Positions 24,846-34,158 are shown, counted from the stretch's first letter. The stretch is 59,374 bases of DNA from Chryseobacterium sp. ISL-80 (GCA_018613055.1 JAGGQZ010000029.1:1-59374), one strand, 5' to 3'. A program made the numbers and translations. The notes: a model not told the origin generated them from the letters alone.

Positions 24846-26264
24846 TTGAAACGACATTCGCTCTTTTTTTTACTATTTATTTCGCTCATTCTTACTGCTT
24901 GCAATAATGATGAACCTGATGAAGAGGTTGTGGCCGAAACCCCTCCGAAAGAGGAGGTTAAAAAGGAAGCTGCAAAACAGGAGCTGCCAGGACAATTGAA
25001 GGAAATCAGTCTGGAAGTTTCAGAGGAAATCCTGAAGGAATTAAAGCCTGGTACAATGATGGATGACCTTACATATGAAAAGGATATCGAGGATATCGGA
25101 TTCAACACTCCAGAGCTGGATCCAGAACTTAAAACCAAGCTTCCGGAAGAGCTTCATCAATTAGCTAAGGGAACAGATGACCTGGAGACCATAAAAAAAG
25201 GCCTTATTTCTTTATTAGCGAGTCCACATTATCAGCAGGTAATTGAAAAAGCAAATGCGTATGAGCCTTATTTTGAAGAGCCATTTTTACCAGATCCTGA
25301 GAAGACGGAAGGCGAAGAGGAAACAAAAGCTGCAGAGAAAGCCATAATCCTGCTTGATGCAAGCTCCAGCATGCTGCAGCAGTCAGAAGGCAGAGTGAAG
25401 ATGGATATCGCCAAGGATGTAGTTAAAAGCTTTGCCAAAACCATCGGTCAGTCTGCAGAAGTCTCCCTTGTCGTCTATGGTCACCAGGGATCGGATTCAG
25501 ATTCTGATAAAGAAGCATCCTGTTCTGGAATCGAAGAGGTTTTTCCAATGGGGAAATACTCGAAGGAAAACTTCAATGGAGCCGTCGACTCATTTGAAAG
25601 CAAAGGCTGGACTCCGCTCGCAGGAGCGATCGCAAAAGCTGCTGAGATGAGCTCCGGCCATGAAGGAAATGTAACCATCTATATCGTCAGCGATGGCGCG
25701 GAAACATGCGATGGAGACCCGGTTCAGGCAAGTAAGGAACTTGTGGCAAATAACGCAAATCATTCTGTAAACATCATCGGATTCGATGTAGACAGCAAAG
25801 CTGAAGACCAACTAAAAGCTGTTGCTGAAGCCGGAAACGGTGAATATTTCAAAGCAGACAATCCTGAACAATTGAAAAACACGATCCAGTACGAATGGCT
25901 TCCATCCACGCTCGACCTTGCATTCGCGTTTACGATGGCACCTGACGGCTGGGATATGGTCGAGGAATACAAAGTGGCAGAAAAATACCCGCTTGAATTA
26001 TGGACGATTGGAAGAAAAGAAGCGCACCGAATCATTGACGCGGCTGCCATCATGGCCGAAAACGAGTGGATCACCGAAGAACAGTATTCAGAACTCCGGG
26101 ATTGGGGATTTGAACGAAGCGAAGCCATGAAGGAACTCCACTACGCCATGTCCAAAACCAATCGTGAAAAAGCAGATGCAAAAAGCAAAGAAATCAGGCA
26201 AAGAGTAGACGACTGGGTGGCAAAAATGAAAGAACTCAAGAGAGAACGCGGAGATACATGGTAA
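24846..26264 (+). CDS. VWA-domain lipoprotein
   Basis: 472 aa. TTG start at 24846 with GAGGAGGA upstream gives the lipoprotein signal KRHSLFFLLFISLILTAC, lipid-modified at Cys19. After a Glu/Lys-rich linker and a helical region, a von Willebrand A domain begins at about 170 (AIILLDASSSML), with all MIDAS parts: DxSxS, the later T in WTPLAG, and SDGAETCDGD. The C-terminal region is helical and charged. It is expected to bind metal-dependent protein ligands at the cell surface. The long frame to 24576 overlaps the divergent isochorismatase gene and is rejected. Confidence 0.88.
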   Translation: MKRHSLFFLLFISLILTACNNDEPDEEVVAETPPKEEVKKEAAKQELPGQLKEISLEVSEEILKELKPGTMMDDLTYEKDIEDIGFNTPELDPELKTKLPEELHQLAKGTDDLETIKKGLISLLASPHYQQVIEKANAYEPYFEEPFLPDPEKTEGEEETKAAEKAIILLDASSSMLQQSEGRVKMDIAKDVVKSFAKTIGQSAEVSLVVYGHQGSDSDSDKEASCSGIEEVFPMGKYSKENFNGAVDSFESKGWTPLAGAIAKAAEMSSGHEGNVTIYIVSDGAETCDGDPVQASKELVANNANHSVNIIGFDVDSKAEDQLKAVAEAGNGEYFKADNPEQLKNTIQYEWLPSTLDLAFAFTMAPDGWDMVEEYKVAEKYPLELWTIGRKEAHRIIDAAAIMAENEWITEEQYSELRDWGFERSEAMKELHYAMSKTNREKADAKSKEIRQRVDDWVAKMKELKRERGDTW

Positions 26265-26280
26265 TTAGAAGCTGGATCAA

Positions 26281-26312
26281 CAAGTGGCCCTCAAATTAGA
26301 GGGCCACTTGGC
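26281..26312 (+). terminator. Terminator of the VWA lipoprotein gene
   Basis: Stem CAAGTGGCCCTC/GAGGGCCACTTG with a 6-base loop; no clear T-run. Confidence 0.8.
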
Positions 26313-26425
26313 TTGTTCACAGATTATCCTTCTTTTGTTCAACTATTTCTCATATTCAGGCCAACTCTTCAACTCACTATGAACCTATAATTATGTTGTA
26401 AATCTCTTCAAGGAGTTGGCGGGAC

Positions 26426-26524
26426 ATGCGAGAGAAAATACTGGATTTTTTTTTAGGGCTCACCCTTTTTTGTATTGAATGGACGATTCTGTTACTTATC
26501 ACATCAAAGGAAACAGCAGAATAA
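26426..26524 (+). CDS. Very small membrane protein, 32 aa
   Basis: ATG 26426 follows AAGGAG/GGCGGG and encodes a single predicted helix (FFLGLTLFCIEWTILLLI) ending SKETAE. A TATAAT box lies at about 26389 and a clear terminator follows 12 bases after the stop, so it appears to be an independent small transcription unit. I do not recognise the protein. Confidence 0.55.
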   Translation: MREKILDFFLGLTLFCIEWTILLLITSKETAE

Positions 26525-26535
26525 CGAATAGATTT

Positions 26536-26563
26536 GAAAACTCTTGCCTTTGCAAGGGTTTTT
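26536..26563 (+). terminator. Terminator of the 32-aa gene
   Basis: Stem AACTCTTGC/GCAAGGGTT with a CTTT loop and a T6 tail. Confidence 0.8.
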
Positions 26564-26709
26564 TATTTTGGGAGGAAAATCCCTTTGAGTATTAATTTAG
26601 TAGTGAGAGATATAGGGATAGACAGGTAATCAGTATAATATACCCTGGTCATTTCTAGTCAAATTTGAAATACATGGTAAAATATTTACTAGAATGGAGG
26701 ATGAATAGC

Positions 26710-27549
26710 TTGGTAACGACCGACTCTTTGAAAAAAGAACTAAAAGGACTGGATTTTAATAACCCTGAAACGATAATACATAAAGACCTCGATACACTTA
26801 TTGAACATATGGTTGATTATATTGGCTCGACTGACCCGGAATTAAGAGACAAACTGATTTACACTACATTTTATTACGTCATTAACCAGGATTATTTAAA
26901 TCATCAGCAAATGGAGTATTTACTCCAAACATGTCTTGATCAGAACCATTTGTTTTTACGCATAGGTTCAAAAAACGATGACTCGGTATTTACCAGGGCA
27001 TTTTCTTCACTGGTGGTTGCTCTCGTTTTAGGTAAAGATCGCAAAGAGAGATTTCTATCTGAAGATACCGTCAAAAAAACCATTGAAAGCAGCATGAAAT
27101 ATCTTCTTGAGGAAGAAGATACACGGGGTTACGTCGAAGAAAAAGGCTGGGCGCATAGCATCGCTCATGGTGCCGATTTACTGGATGAAGCCATTAAGCA
27201 CCCTTTGTTCGATAAGACTTTGGCAAGCGAATGTCTGGATACGATCAGGAGATGCATACTAATAGAAACAGCTTATGTGGACGAGGAAGATGAGCGGCTG
27301 ATTGCTGCCATAATTTCTCTAATGGAAAAGGAAATGAATGATGACATCTTAAAAGATTGGGTTTCTGAACTTTCGGCTGAAGTAACAGAAATCAGAGCCA
27401 GCAACGGCTTTTCACCAACTTTTTTTCGGAAGCATACTAACTTAAATCAATTCCTGAAAGCACTTTACTTCCGGTTACTTTTTCTCGAAAGAGGCACTCA
27501 AACTCGTAAAGAAATCGAACGTATTTTAAAGGCCAATCTTTTAGTTTAA
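26710..27549 (+). CDS. DUF2785 protein
   Basis: 279 aa from TTG 26710, which lies 9 bases after GGAGG; the ATG at 26701 touches that site. All-helical protein. It contains the DUF2785 signature EKGWAHSIAHGADLLDEAI and the preceding FTRAFSSLVVALVL. Family function unknown; probably HEAT-like helical repeats. Monocistronic with a strong terminator. Confidence 0.85.
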   Translation: MVTTDSLKKELKGLDFNNPETIIHKDLDTLIEHMVDYIGSTDPELRDKLIYTTFYYVINQDYLNHQQMEYLLQTCLDQNHLFLRIGSKNDDSVFTRAFSSLVVALVLGKDRKERFLSEDTVKKTIESSMKYLLEEEDTRGYVEEKGWAHSIAHGADLLDEAIKHPLFDKTLASECLDTIRRCILIETAYVDEEDERLIAAIISLMEKEMNDDILKDWVSELSAEVTEIRASNGFSPTFFRKHTNLNQFLKALYFRLLFLERGTQTRKEIERILKANLLV

Positions 27550-27550
27550 A

Positions 27551-27577
27551 AATGCTCAGTTTTACTGAGCATTTTTA
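27551..27577 (+). terminator. Terminator of the DUF2785 gene
   Basis: Stem AAATGCTCAG/CTGAGCATTT with a 5-base loop and T-rich tail. Confidence 0.9.
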
Positions 27578-27904
27578 TTTAATTTCTTTTCCAGAACGAT
27601 CTCATCTCTAATAGGGATTCCATAAAAGCCATCCATAAGAATTTCCGGTTTGATTTTTCTCGGCTCTCAGGCAGCACCCCTGTAACACTATCCGTTATTT
27701 AAACTTCGTCTTCTAATGACTCAGCGTATTCAACCTTAAAATTATGGACTGAAATGATCAATATGATTTGTACAGCCGATCAGTAGCAAAACCAGGAATT
27801 TAGGAATAAACAATGACTATTTCTTTTATTCTCCCCCTTGTTAATAAATCCGAGAGAAATCCAGAATAGTTTCAAATTACATCCATACTTTCCAATGTAA
27901 AAAA
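27578..27904. other. Intergenic region with possible coding remnant on the minus strand
   Basis: No intact gene. On the minus strand 27552-27656 reads, after a stop codon, PRKIKPEILMDGFYGIPIRD then EIVLEKKLNKNAQ and stop. It has protein-like composition but no start or ribosome site, so it may be the 3' end of a decayed gene. The rest is AT-rich with no recognised feature. Confidence 0.25.
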
Positions 27905-27991
27905 CTATTTCTTGTTGTCCCACACTTTTGTTCCATACCCAACGGCGAGCACGCTAAAAATACTGCCTATCAATATGATGATAGCTGCCAT
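27905..27991 (-). CDS. Very small membrane protein, 28 aa
   Basis: ATG 27991 lies 7 bases after GGAGG and encodes MAAIIILIGSIFSVLAVGY plus a short GTKVWDNKK tail: one helix and a basic end. It starts 4 bases after the stop of the pentapeptide gene and should be co-transcribed with it. Similar mini-proteins occur in many Bacillus genomes; function unknown. Confidence 0.6.
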   Translation of the reverse strand: MAAIIILIGSIFSVLAVGYGTKVWDNKK

Positions 27992-27995
27992 TTAA

Positions 27996-28808
27996 TTACC
28001 TCCAATGATTTGGTCTTTTCAAAGATGAAGGCAGCCTGGTCCGATCATTTCCCTTGGCCGAGTTAATTTGAGCATGAGTCAAAAAGAAGCTGCCTTCCAG
28101 ATTAGCTCCGCTTAAATCAGCATCCCTCATGTCTGCACCGATAAAATCACACACCCTTAGGTCCGCTTCTCGGAGATCAGCAGCAATCAGCAAAGCTCCA
28201 CGGAAATCAGAGCCTTTTAGATCAGCACGTCTAAGCTTTGCTCCAAGCAGGTTCTTGCCTTTTGTTTCTTTTTCGCTTTTCACTTTACTTCGGACCAATT
28301 CACTTGTCTGTAACAGCAGTTCGTTTACAACTGCTCGATAGGAGGGGATATCCAAAGCAAGAATTTCCCCTGCATCTAAGTTCGTGAGCTGCTCTATTTT
28401 GACATAGATATCCTTAAGTTGAAGTTGAAGTGAATTGGCCTCTTTCAATGCCTGAGCTTCATCCAGGTAACAAAGCATTTCATGAAGCTGCTGCATGATT
28501 GGAAAAACATCAAACATTTCCTTAGCCTGCTCTGGCTTATTTCGCCAATCAAATCCCTTATAGGTGATTTGGGAAACCTTCTGGCCAGCCCCAAAGCATT
28601 CGTATACCGTACATCCTTTGTATCCTTCTTCCCGAAGTTTTCCATGAATTCCACAGCGGAAATCCGCTTGCAAATTCTTGCAAGGCAAACCGCTTTCTTT
28701 ATCAACAGGAAAGTCCGCTGATTTCGCATACGGCAGAGCCACACAGCATAATCCAAAGCAGCTTTCACAATCAGCTGTCAGGTTATTTTTAATCAATCGG
28801 CTAGTCAT
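27996..28808 (-). CDS. Pentapeptide-repeat protein with N-terminal Cys-rich domain
   Basis: About 270 aa. N-terminal Cys cluster (CESCFGLCCVALPYA, PCKNL, RCGIHG, GCTVYECFG) resembling metal-binding YkgJ-type domains. Central helical region (about 95-185). C-terminal pentapeptide repeats from about 190 (LLGAKLRRADLKGSDFRGAL and ADLREADLRVCDFIGADMRD), predicting a right-handed beta helix. Architecture is seen in some Bacillus proteins without known function. ATG 28808 has GGAGAG upstream; ATG 28826 is possible but lacks a good site. Confidence 0.85.
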   Translation of the reverse strand: MTSRLIKNNLTADCESCFGLCCVALPYAKSADFPVDKESGLPCKNLQADFRCGIHGKLREEGYKGCTVYECFGAGQKVSQITYKGFDWRNKPEQAKEMFDVFPIMQQLHEMLCYLDEAQALKEANSLQLQLKDIYVKIEQLTNLDAGEILALDIPSYRAVVNELLLQTSELVRSKVKSEKETKGKNLLGAKLRRADLKGSDFRGALLIAADLREADLRVCDFIGADMRDADLSGANLEGSFFLTHAQINSAKGNDRTRLPSSLKRPNHWR

Positions 28809-28873
28809 TTCTCTCATTCTCTCCATTACCAGAACTTGTTAAATTAAAATTAACATAAATCCTTCATTCAATA

Positions 28874-28907
28874 AACAAAAAAAGAGCAGGGCTAATCCCT
28901 GCTCTGA
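28874..28907 (-). terminator. Terminator of the LLM/ligase operon
   Basis: Minus-strand stem AGAGCAGGG/CCCTGCTCT with ATTAG loop and T7 tail. Confidence 0.92.
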
Positions 28908-28910
28908 ACC

Positions 28911-29870
28911 TTAACGGGTCTTGGCGACTGCTCCATATTCCGCAATCAGCTGTGCTTCTAGAAACTTCGCCAGCTCCAACATCCCGTATTTACCTGCTTT
29001 TGCTTCCGCGTCTGAGTTATAATTCGTATTTGTATTGATGTCGTAGGTAAAGATTTCACCCGTCTCATTTCTGATAAATTCAATTCCGGCTACTTGTATA
29101 TTATTTGAGTCTAATACTCTTTTATATTTTTCAATAACAGGATCATCAAAGCCTTCAATCACCTGGAATTTCGGCTTTTCCTCTACTTCTTCCCCTACTG
29201 GGCAGAACAAGTCGCCGATCTGGCAGGCATCTGCCGGGCATAACTCAAACCCCTCTGAAGTATCCACTTTTACTGCGTAGACAAATTCTCCGCCGACAAA
29301 CTCGCAGCGAGTAATATAACTTTCAGGTGACTGGATATATTCCTGGATGAGTGTTATTCCATCAACAGGTTCCTCAAAGGACGGGCTCTCCACATATGCT
29401 TTCAGTGCTTCAACAGATTGAAACAACTGGACTCCGAGCCCTTTTCCAGCTCGATTGTGCTTCGTGATAAAGGCTCTTCCCTCGAATTGTTTTGCCGCTT
29501 CGAGCAGCTGCTGCTTTCCAACGGTAGCGATTGTCCGTGGAGTCGTTACCCCATGCTTGTTCAGCTCAAGGTATTGCTTCACTTTGCTGACTTCCAGTTC
29601 AAGAGCCCTTGATCCGTTGTACACGTTCCGGCCATGTGCCTCCAGCCAGGCTAATACCTGTCCCGAATATTCGGGTGCGAAGCGATGTCCTCTTGTATGG
29701 GAAGAAGCGCTCATTCTGCTGTAAAAAATCCCCTCTGGCGGCTCCTTTGACAAATCAAACAGCCCTTCGTCCAGATGCCATTCTTCAAAAGGAACTCCCA
29801 GCTCCTCAAGACGCTTTGTTAAGTGGATCGTCCATTCACTGTTTTCATGGATGATATAAACTTTGCTCAT
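28911..29870 (-). CDS. RimK-like ATP-grasp ligase
   Basis: 319 aa. ATP-grasp features: KVKQYLELNKHGVTTPRTI, the ATP-binding FITKHNRAGKGLGVQLF, LIQEYIQSPESYITRCEF, and C-terminal metal site YDINTNTNYNSDAE. Such enzymes couple an acyl group to an amine using ATP (glutamate or other amino acid ligation). It lies 29 bases after the LLM oxidoreductase gene and shares its SAM riboswitch leader, so a sulfur-related substrate is likely (inferred). ATG 29870 follows GGAGATGAGG. Confidence 0.85.
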   Translation of the reverse strand: MSKVYIIHENSEWTIHLTKRLEELGVPFEEWHLDEGLFDLSKEPPEGIFYSRMSASSHTRGHRFAPEYSGQVLAWLEAHGRNVYNGSRALELEVSKVKQYLELNKHGVTTPRTIATVGKQQLLEAAKQFEGRAFITKHNRAGKGLGVQLFQSVEALKAYVESPSFEEPVDGITLIQEYIQSPESYITRCEFVGGEFVYAVKVDTSEGFELCPADACQIGDLFCPVGEEVEEKPKFQVIEGFDDPVIEKYKRVLDSNNIQVAGIEFIRNETGEIFTYDINTNTNYNSDAEAKAGKYGMLELAKFLEAQLIAEYGAVAKTR

Positions 29871-29899
29871 GATCCTCATCTCCTTCGTTTATTTATCTA

Positions 29900-30949
29900 T
29901 CAAACTGTCAGCTGTTTTCTTTTTGCCTCCACAAGCGGCATAACCTGTTTCGCAAATCTCTCCATCTCTTCCAGTTGTGGGGAGAATTGCAGCAGGAGCA
30001 ATCCCAAACCTGCTTTTTCATACTGTAAAATCCGCTGTGCAATTTGGTCAGGGCTTCCTACCAAATTAGGGCGCAATCCGCGATTAGAGACAGAATAATC
30101 CTGTAGCTGGATTTGCTGCTCGAGCTGTGATTTGCTGGTGAAGTCCTTGAAGCCTGCATAGGCACTGGATTCTTTTACAGAAGTAATTCGTTCCAACTCT
30201 GCGAATGCTTCAGCCTCAGTGTCGCGGCAAATGACGTAAGCGGCCATTCCGAACTCTGACAGTTCAGTATTTGATGTTGCAGCCCTGCGATTTTTCATAT
30301 CAGTAATCTTCTGCTCGATTTCTTCCACCGTTCCGCCATGCATAACATAAGCATCACATTTCTCAACAATGGTTTGTTTTCCCTTCGGACTTTCGCCGCC
30401 AGCATATAAAATTGGGTTCGGACGCTGAATCGGTTTAGGGAACAGCTTCGTCTCCTTCAGCTGATAAAACTTGCCTTCATATGAAAAGCTTTCTTCACTC
30501 CAAAGCCCCTTCAATACGTCGATGAATTCATGTGTGCGATCATAACGCTCATCATGCTCGGTAAAAATACCGCCATACTGGCGCGCTTCTTCCTCCCACC
30601 ATGCTGAAACCACATTCAGAGTAAAGCGGCCATTGCTGATCTGGTCAATGTTTGCTGCCATTTTTGCTGTAACTGCAGGGTTATGGAATCCGGGTCTTAC
30701 CGCAGCCATGATTTCGATTTTTTCGGTCACTGAAGCCAATGCAGCAGCGGTTGTCCACGCTTCAAGAGAATCGTGCTCAGGACCCTTGATATCATTCAAA
30801 TATAATTCTGCAATTAAAGTTGTAGAGTATCCCCACTCCTCTGCTGATTGAACCACTCTCTTTGCATAATCAAAAGTTGGTGGCATCTTTTCGTCCTCAA
30901 CATTTCTTAACCATCCGCCAAAAATCGGCAGCCAAAATCCATACTTCAT
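29900..30949 (-). CDS. LLM-class FMNH2-dependent sulfur-compound monooxygenase (SfnG/SsuD-like)
   Basis: 349 aa, the usual size of luciferase-like monooxygenases. Features: KYGFWLPIFGGWLRN at the start, MAAVRPGFHNPAVTAKMAANID, GRFTLNVVSAWWEEEARQYG and PNPILYAGGESPKGK. Closest in pattern to dimethylsulfone/alkanesulfonate monooxygenases, which release sulfite from organosulfur compounds. First gene after the SAM-I riboswitch, consistent with sulfur scavenging. No adjacent flavin reductase or ABC transporter, which these enzymes normally need. Confidence 0.88.
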   Translation of the reverse strand: MKYGFWLPIFGGWLRNVEDEKMPPTFDYAKRVVQSAEEWGYSTTLIAELYLNDIKGPEHDSLEAWTTAAALASVTEKIEIMAAVRPGFHNPAVTAKMAANIDQISNGRFTLNVVSAWWEEEARQYGGIFTEHDERYDRTHEFIDVLKGLWSEESFSYEGKFYQLKETKLFPKPIQRPNPILYAGGESPKGKQTIVEKCDAYVMHGGTVEEIEQKITDMKNRRAATSNTELSEFGMAAYVICRDTEAEAFAELERITSVKESSAYAGFKDFTSKSQLEQQIQLQDYSVSNRGLRPNLVGSPDQIAQRILQYEKAGLGLLLLQFSPQLEEMERFAKQVMPLVEAKRKQLTV

Positions 30950-31047
30950 TCTTCCCTCTCCTCTGTCCCAATAATCTCGAGTTTACCAACCTGTTAAGTC
31001 GGTATTAAAAACAAAAACTAAGAGACCATTTTATAGTCCCCTAAGAC

Positions 31048-31083
31048 AAAAGGCTCCCTTCATAAAGAAGAGAGCCTTTTTAT
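31048..31083 (-). terminator. Riboswitch-controlled terminator
   Basis: Minus-strand AAAAAGGCTCTCTT/AAGGGAGCCTTTT hairpin with T-run, directly after the SAM-I aptamer: the expression platform. Confidence 0.88.
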
Positions 31084-31088
31084 ACTCT

Positions 31089-31196
31089 CTTCTCATCTTT
31101 CAGACAAAATTGTCCGCAGGAATTGGCACAGTATTCATTCAGAACCTGTTGCCGAGGTTTCGCAGGGCCTATCCCTCCACCTCTCTTGATAAGAAG
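31089..31196 (-). promoter_or_regulatory. SAM-I (S-box) riboswitch aptamer
   Basis: The minus strand shows the S-box core: CUUCUUAUCAAGAGAGGUGG, then AGGGAUAGGCCCUGCGAAAC, CUCGGCAACAG and a closing GAUGAGAAG that pairs with the 5' CUUCUUAUC. A terminator follows at 31048-31083. By the known mechanism, SAM binding favours the terminator and turns the operon off when sulfur/methionine is sufficient. Confidence 0.95.
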
Positions 31197-31277
31197 ACAT
31201 GCTTATTAAATTTTAGTTCGTTAAAGTGATAATATTCTAAATTCAGCCAAAAGTCAATTCGTTTACCGAAATAAATT

Positions 31278-32459
31278 TCAACTTCCTACCGGAAAACCCA
31301 GCAAAAACTTATTTACCCTCTGTGCAGCTTCTACCAGTCTTTCGGGAGGCTGTACCATGGCAATTCTGACATATCCTTCTCCCTGCTTTCCAAATGCGTC
31401 ACCTGGAACTACAACAATCCCTTCCTCATCAATCAACTTGAAGGCGAAATCATGAGACTTCCATCCAGCAGGGATTTTAGCCCAGACAAACATCGTGGCC
31501 GGAGAATTGGCTACCTGCCATCCGCTGTTCCTGAAACCTGAGACCAAAGCATCCCGTCGTGCTTCATACTGCTTTAACTGATGATCAAGAAACGAATAGT
31601 CAGATGTCAGTGCAGCAATTGCTGCCTTTTGGATCGGGTAGAAGACTCCATAATCAATATGGGATTTGAATGATGCCAGAAGATTGATGACCTGTGCATT
31701 ACCAGCAACATAACCAATACGGCAGCCAGCCATATTGAAGGTTTTTGATAATGAGTTAAACTCGATGCCAACCTCTTTGGCACCAGGTACCGACAGGAAA
31801 CTGATTTGAGGATTCCCATCATAAATCAATTCAGAATACGCAAAATCATGGACGACTAAAATATTATGTACCCTGGCAAATTCAACTACCTCTTCAAAGA
31901 AGACCCTGTCAGCAAGTGCAGTAACTGGATTTCCAGGATAGCTCAAAATCATCATTTTTGTTTTCTGCAAAACTTCCTCTGGAATCTCATTTAGCTGAGG
32001 AAGGAAGTTATTTTCCTCCAACAGTGGCATAGGGTAGATTTCCCCGCCAGCAATCGTAACGCTAGCTTCATAGATTGGATATCCTGGATCTGGAACCAGG
32101 ACATAATCCCCCGGATCAACGATGGCAGTCGCCAAATGCGCAAGCCCATCCTGTGAACCCATCAACTGCAATACTTCTGTTTTTTCATCAAGCTCAACGG
32201 AATATCGCTGACTGTAAAAATACTTCACTGCTTCATTAAACTCGGCTATGCCCTTTAATGTGTAGCCGTATTTACCGGGATCCATAGAATAATTCGCCAG
32301 TGTTTCCATCACAAATACTGGCGGCTGGAAATCCGGGCTTCCAATGCTTAAGTCGATGACATCCTTGCCATTCATCAATGCAAGCTGCTTCCTGTCTACT
32401 ACTTCCTGAAAAATGCTCGAAGTCATCTTTCTGATCTTTTCTGATCCGTAAATATTCAT
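31278..32459 (-). CDS. Class I/II PLP-dependent aminotransferase (DapL/MtnE-like)
   Basis: 393 aa. VIDLSIGSPDFQPP, the cofactor-binding DPGYPIYEASVTIAGG, SYPGNPVTALAD, VVHDFAYSELIYDG and the PLP-lysine motif SLSKTFNMAGCRIGYV. This pattern is shared by LL-diaminopimelate and methionine-salvage (MtnE) type aminotransferases; I cannot choose. ATG 32459 follows AGGGGAT. It lies upstream of, and outside, the SAM-riboswitch unit, so it is independently transcribed. Confidence 0.9.
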   Translation of the reverse strand: MNIYGSEKIRKMTSSIFQEVVDRKQLALMNGKDVIDLSIGSPDFQPPVFVMETLANYSMDPGKYGYTLKGIAEFNEAVKYFYSQRYSVELDEKTEVLQLMGSQDGLAHLATAIVDPGDYVLVPDPGYPIYEASVTIAGGEIYPMPLLEENNFLPQLNEIPEEVLQKTKMMILSYPGNPVTALADRVFFEEVVEFARVHNILVVHDFAYSELIYDGNPQISFLSVPGAKEVGIEFNSLSKTFNMAGCRIGYVAGNAQVINLLASFKSHIDYGVFYPIQKAAIAALTSDYSFLDHQLKQYEARRDALVSGFRNSGWQVANSPATMFVWAKIPAGWKSHDFAFKLIDEEGIVVVPGDAFGKQGEGYVRIAMVQPPERLVEAAQRVNKFLLGFPVGS

Positions 32460-32575
32460 GGACAATCCCCTTTACTGTTCAATGATTCATGATGTTCTCA
32501 TGGAAGTTGATTCCTCTGAATTTTTTAAATATAAAATCGATTATAGCAGTTTCACTTTATCAGTTCTAGGAAAAA

Positions 32576-32606
32576 ATAAAAAAATGAGCTGCCAGGCAGC
32601 TCATAA
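32576..32606. terminator. Terminator between YjiH and aminotransferase genes
   Basis: Stem ATGAGCTGCC/GGCAGCTCAT with A7 on the left, so T7 on the minus strand: the yjiH transcript end. Confidence 0.85.
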
Positions 32607-32619
32607 AATAGGTTTTAAA

Positions 32620-33954
32620 TTAAAACAAAAAGTGTGCGATTGGCGCAACAATGATAAGTGTAAGGATTGTTCTCTGTATCCAGATGACCACCAATTTTCT
32701 TAAGCTGATTGGAATTTCTGTAGACATTATGCTTGGAATCAGCGCAGAGAAAAAGACAATGGCTGAAACCGAAACGACGCCGATGACAAACTTTGTGACC
32801 ATAGGGGCTTCTGTCACAAGCATAGCAGGCAGGAACATTTCTGCGATTTCAATAGCAGAAGCCTTGGCTGCCAGCATGGGTTCGGGAATCTGGAGAATCA
32901 ATGTGAATGGATAGAAAATATAGCCGATAACATCAAACACAGGAGTGAACTCTGCTAAAACCAACCCTAACAAGCCAACAGATAGAATGGACGGTAAAAT
33001 TCCCATCGTCATAATCATTCCATCGCGCAAGTTATCCAAAATATTTTTGCCAAGGGATGGTGCTTTGTTTGATGCGATCATAGCTTCTGCCCACGCTGTT
33101 TTGAACCGATTTTCTGTTACTGGTTCCTCTGGAACGCCTTTGCCCTCATAATATTCGTCACTCACCGTTTTTAATGGACGCAACCTGACCGTGATAGCGG
33201 TTACAATAAACGTAACAAAAAGTGTCGTCCAGAAATACGTGTTCCATACTTCCATTAAACCCAGCGTTTTAGCGACTACAATCATGAATGTAGCAGATAC
33301 GGTAGAAAAGCCTGTCGCAATAATGGTTGCTTCTTTGATTGTATACTTGCCTTCCTTGAACACACGGTTAGTAATGAGCAGTCCGATTGAATAGCTTCCC
33401 ACAAAGGAGGCAACTGCATCAATTGCTGCCCTTCCAGGTGTCTTCCAGACTGGCCGCATGATTGGCTGCAGAAGCACACCAAAAAATTCAAGCAGGCCAT
33501 AGCCGACAAGCAATGCCAAGAATACAGAACCAATCGGTACCAGCACTCCAACCGGAATAACCAGCTTTTCATACAGGAAAGGTCCCATGCCAGGTTCAAA
33601 GAGCCATGCTGGCCCAACATCAGTCAGCATCATCAAAGCCACAATAACTCCCATAACTTTTAGCAAAGAAAAAACCATAATCGTTACATTCTTGTTCCAC
33701 GTTTTCCGGTAAAAAGGATAAATGGCACCTAATAAAATAACGATAAATGCATAATACGGAACCGCTGCAGAAAAGGTGGTATTAATCCAGGTCACTAAAT
33801 GGTCAAGCGGGATCGACGATTTTCCGGCCACAGCAATTGGAACGAAAAACATGAATATGCCAATCGCACTAAACAGAAAAAACTTCAACATACTCAGGTT
33901 TGATAATGGTAGTTCAGGCTGTTTGCCAGCCTCAACTTCAGGCGTGTTTTGCAC
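32620..33954 (-). CDS. YjiH-family membrane protein with nucleoside-transporter Gate domains
   Basis: 444 aa, ten or more membrane helices. The Gate-type segments AIDAVASFVGSYSIGLLITNRVF and IATGFSTVSATFMIVVAKTLG, plus AAKASAIEIAEMFLPAML, identify YjiH proteins. Transport substrate unknown. GTG start at 33954 with AAAGGAGGAGAT upstream. Monocistronic. Confidence 0.92.
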   Translation of the reverse strand: MQNTPEVEAGKQPELPLSNLSMLKFFLFSAIGIFMFFVPIAVAGKSSIPLDHLVTWINTTFSAAVPYYAFIVILLGAIYPFYRKTWNKNVTIMVFSLLKVMGVIVALMMLTDVGPAWLFEPGMGPFLYEKLVIPVGVLVPIGSVFLALLVGYGLLEFFGVLLQPIMRPVWKTPGRAAIDAVASFVGSYSIGLLITNRVFKEGKYTIKEATIIATGFSTVSATFMIVVAKTLGLMEVWNTYFWTTLFVTFIVTAITVRLRPLKTVSDEYYEGKGVPEEPVTENRFKTAWAEAMIASNKAPSLGKNILDNLRDGMIMTMGILPSILSVGLLGLVLAEFTPVFDVIGYIFYPFTLILQIPEPMLAAKASAIEIAEMFLPAMLVTEAPMVTKFVIGVVSVSAIVFFSALIPSIMSTEIPISLRKLVVIWIQRTILTLIIVAPIAHFLF

Positions 33955-34128
33955 ATGATCTCCTCCTTTATTCGATTATTCAGTTTATTTGTAAGAGAGG
34001 AGCATGATTTTGCTCTTCTAGTTACCTAAGGAAAATTGTCCTTTTAAATATTTATTCAAGCCTGAATGAAATTATCGTGAAAGGATTCTATTTTTTGCTT
34101 TAAATTCAGTCGATTCCTTGTTTTAGCA

Positions 34129-34158
34129 CAAAAAAGGGCTGCCAGAGCAGCCCTTACG
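34129..34158 (-). terminator. Terminator of the sigma/clpP operon
   Basis: Minus-strand stem AAGGGCTGC/GCAGCCCTT followed by T6 just after the clpP stop. Confidence 0.9.
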
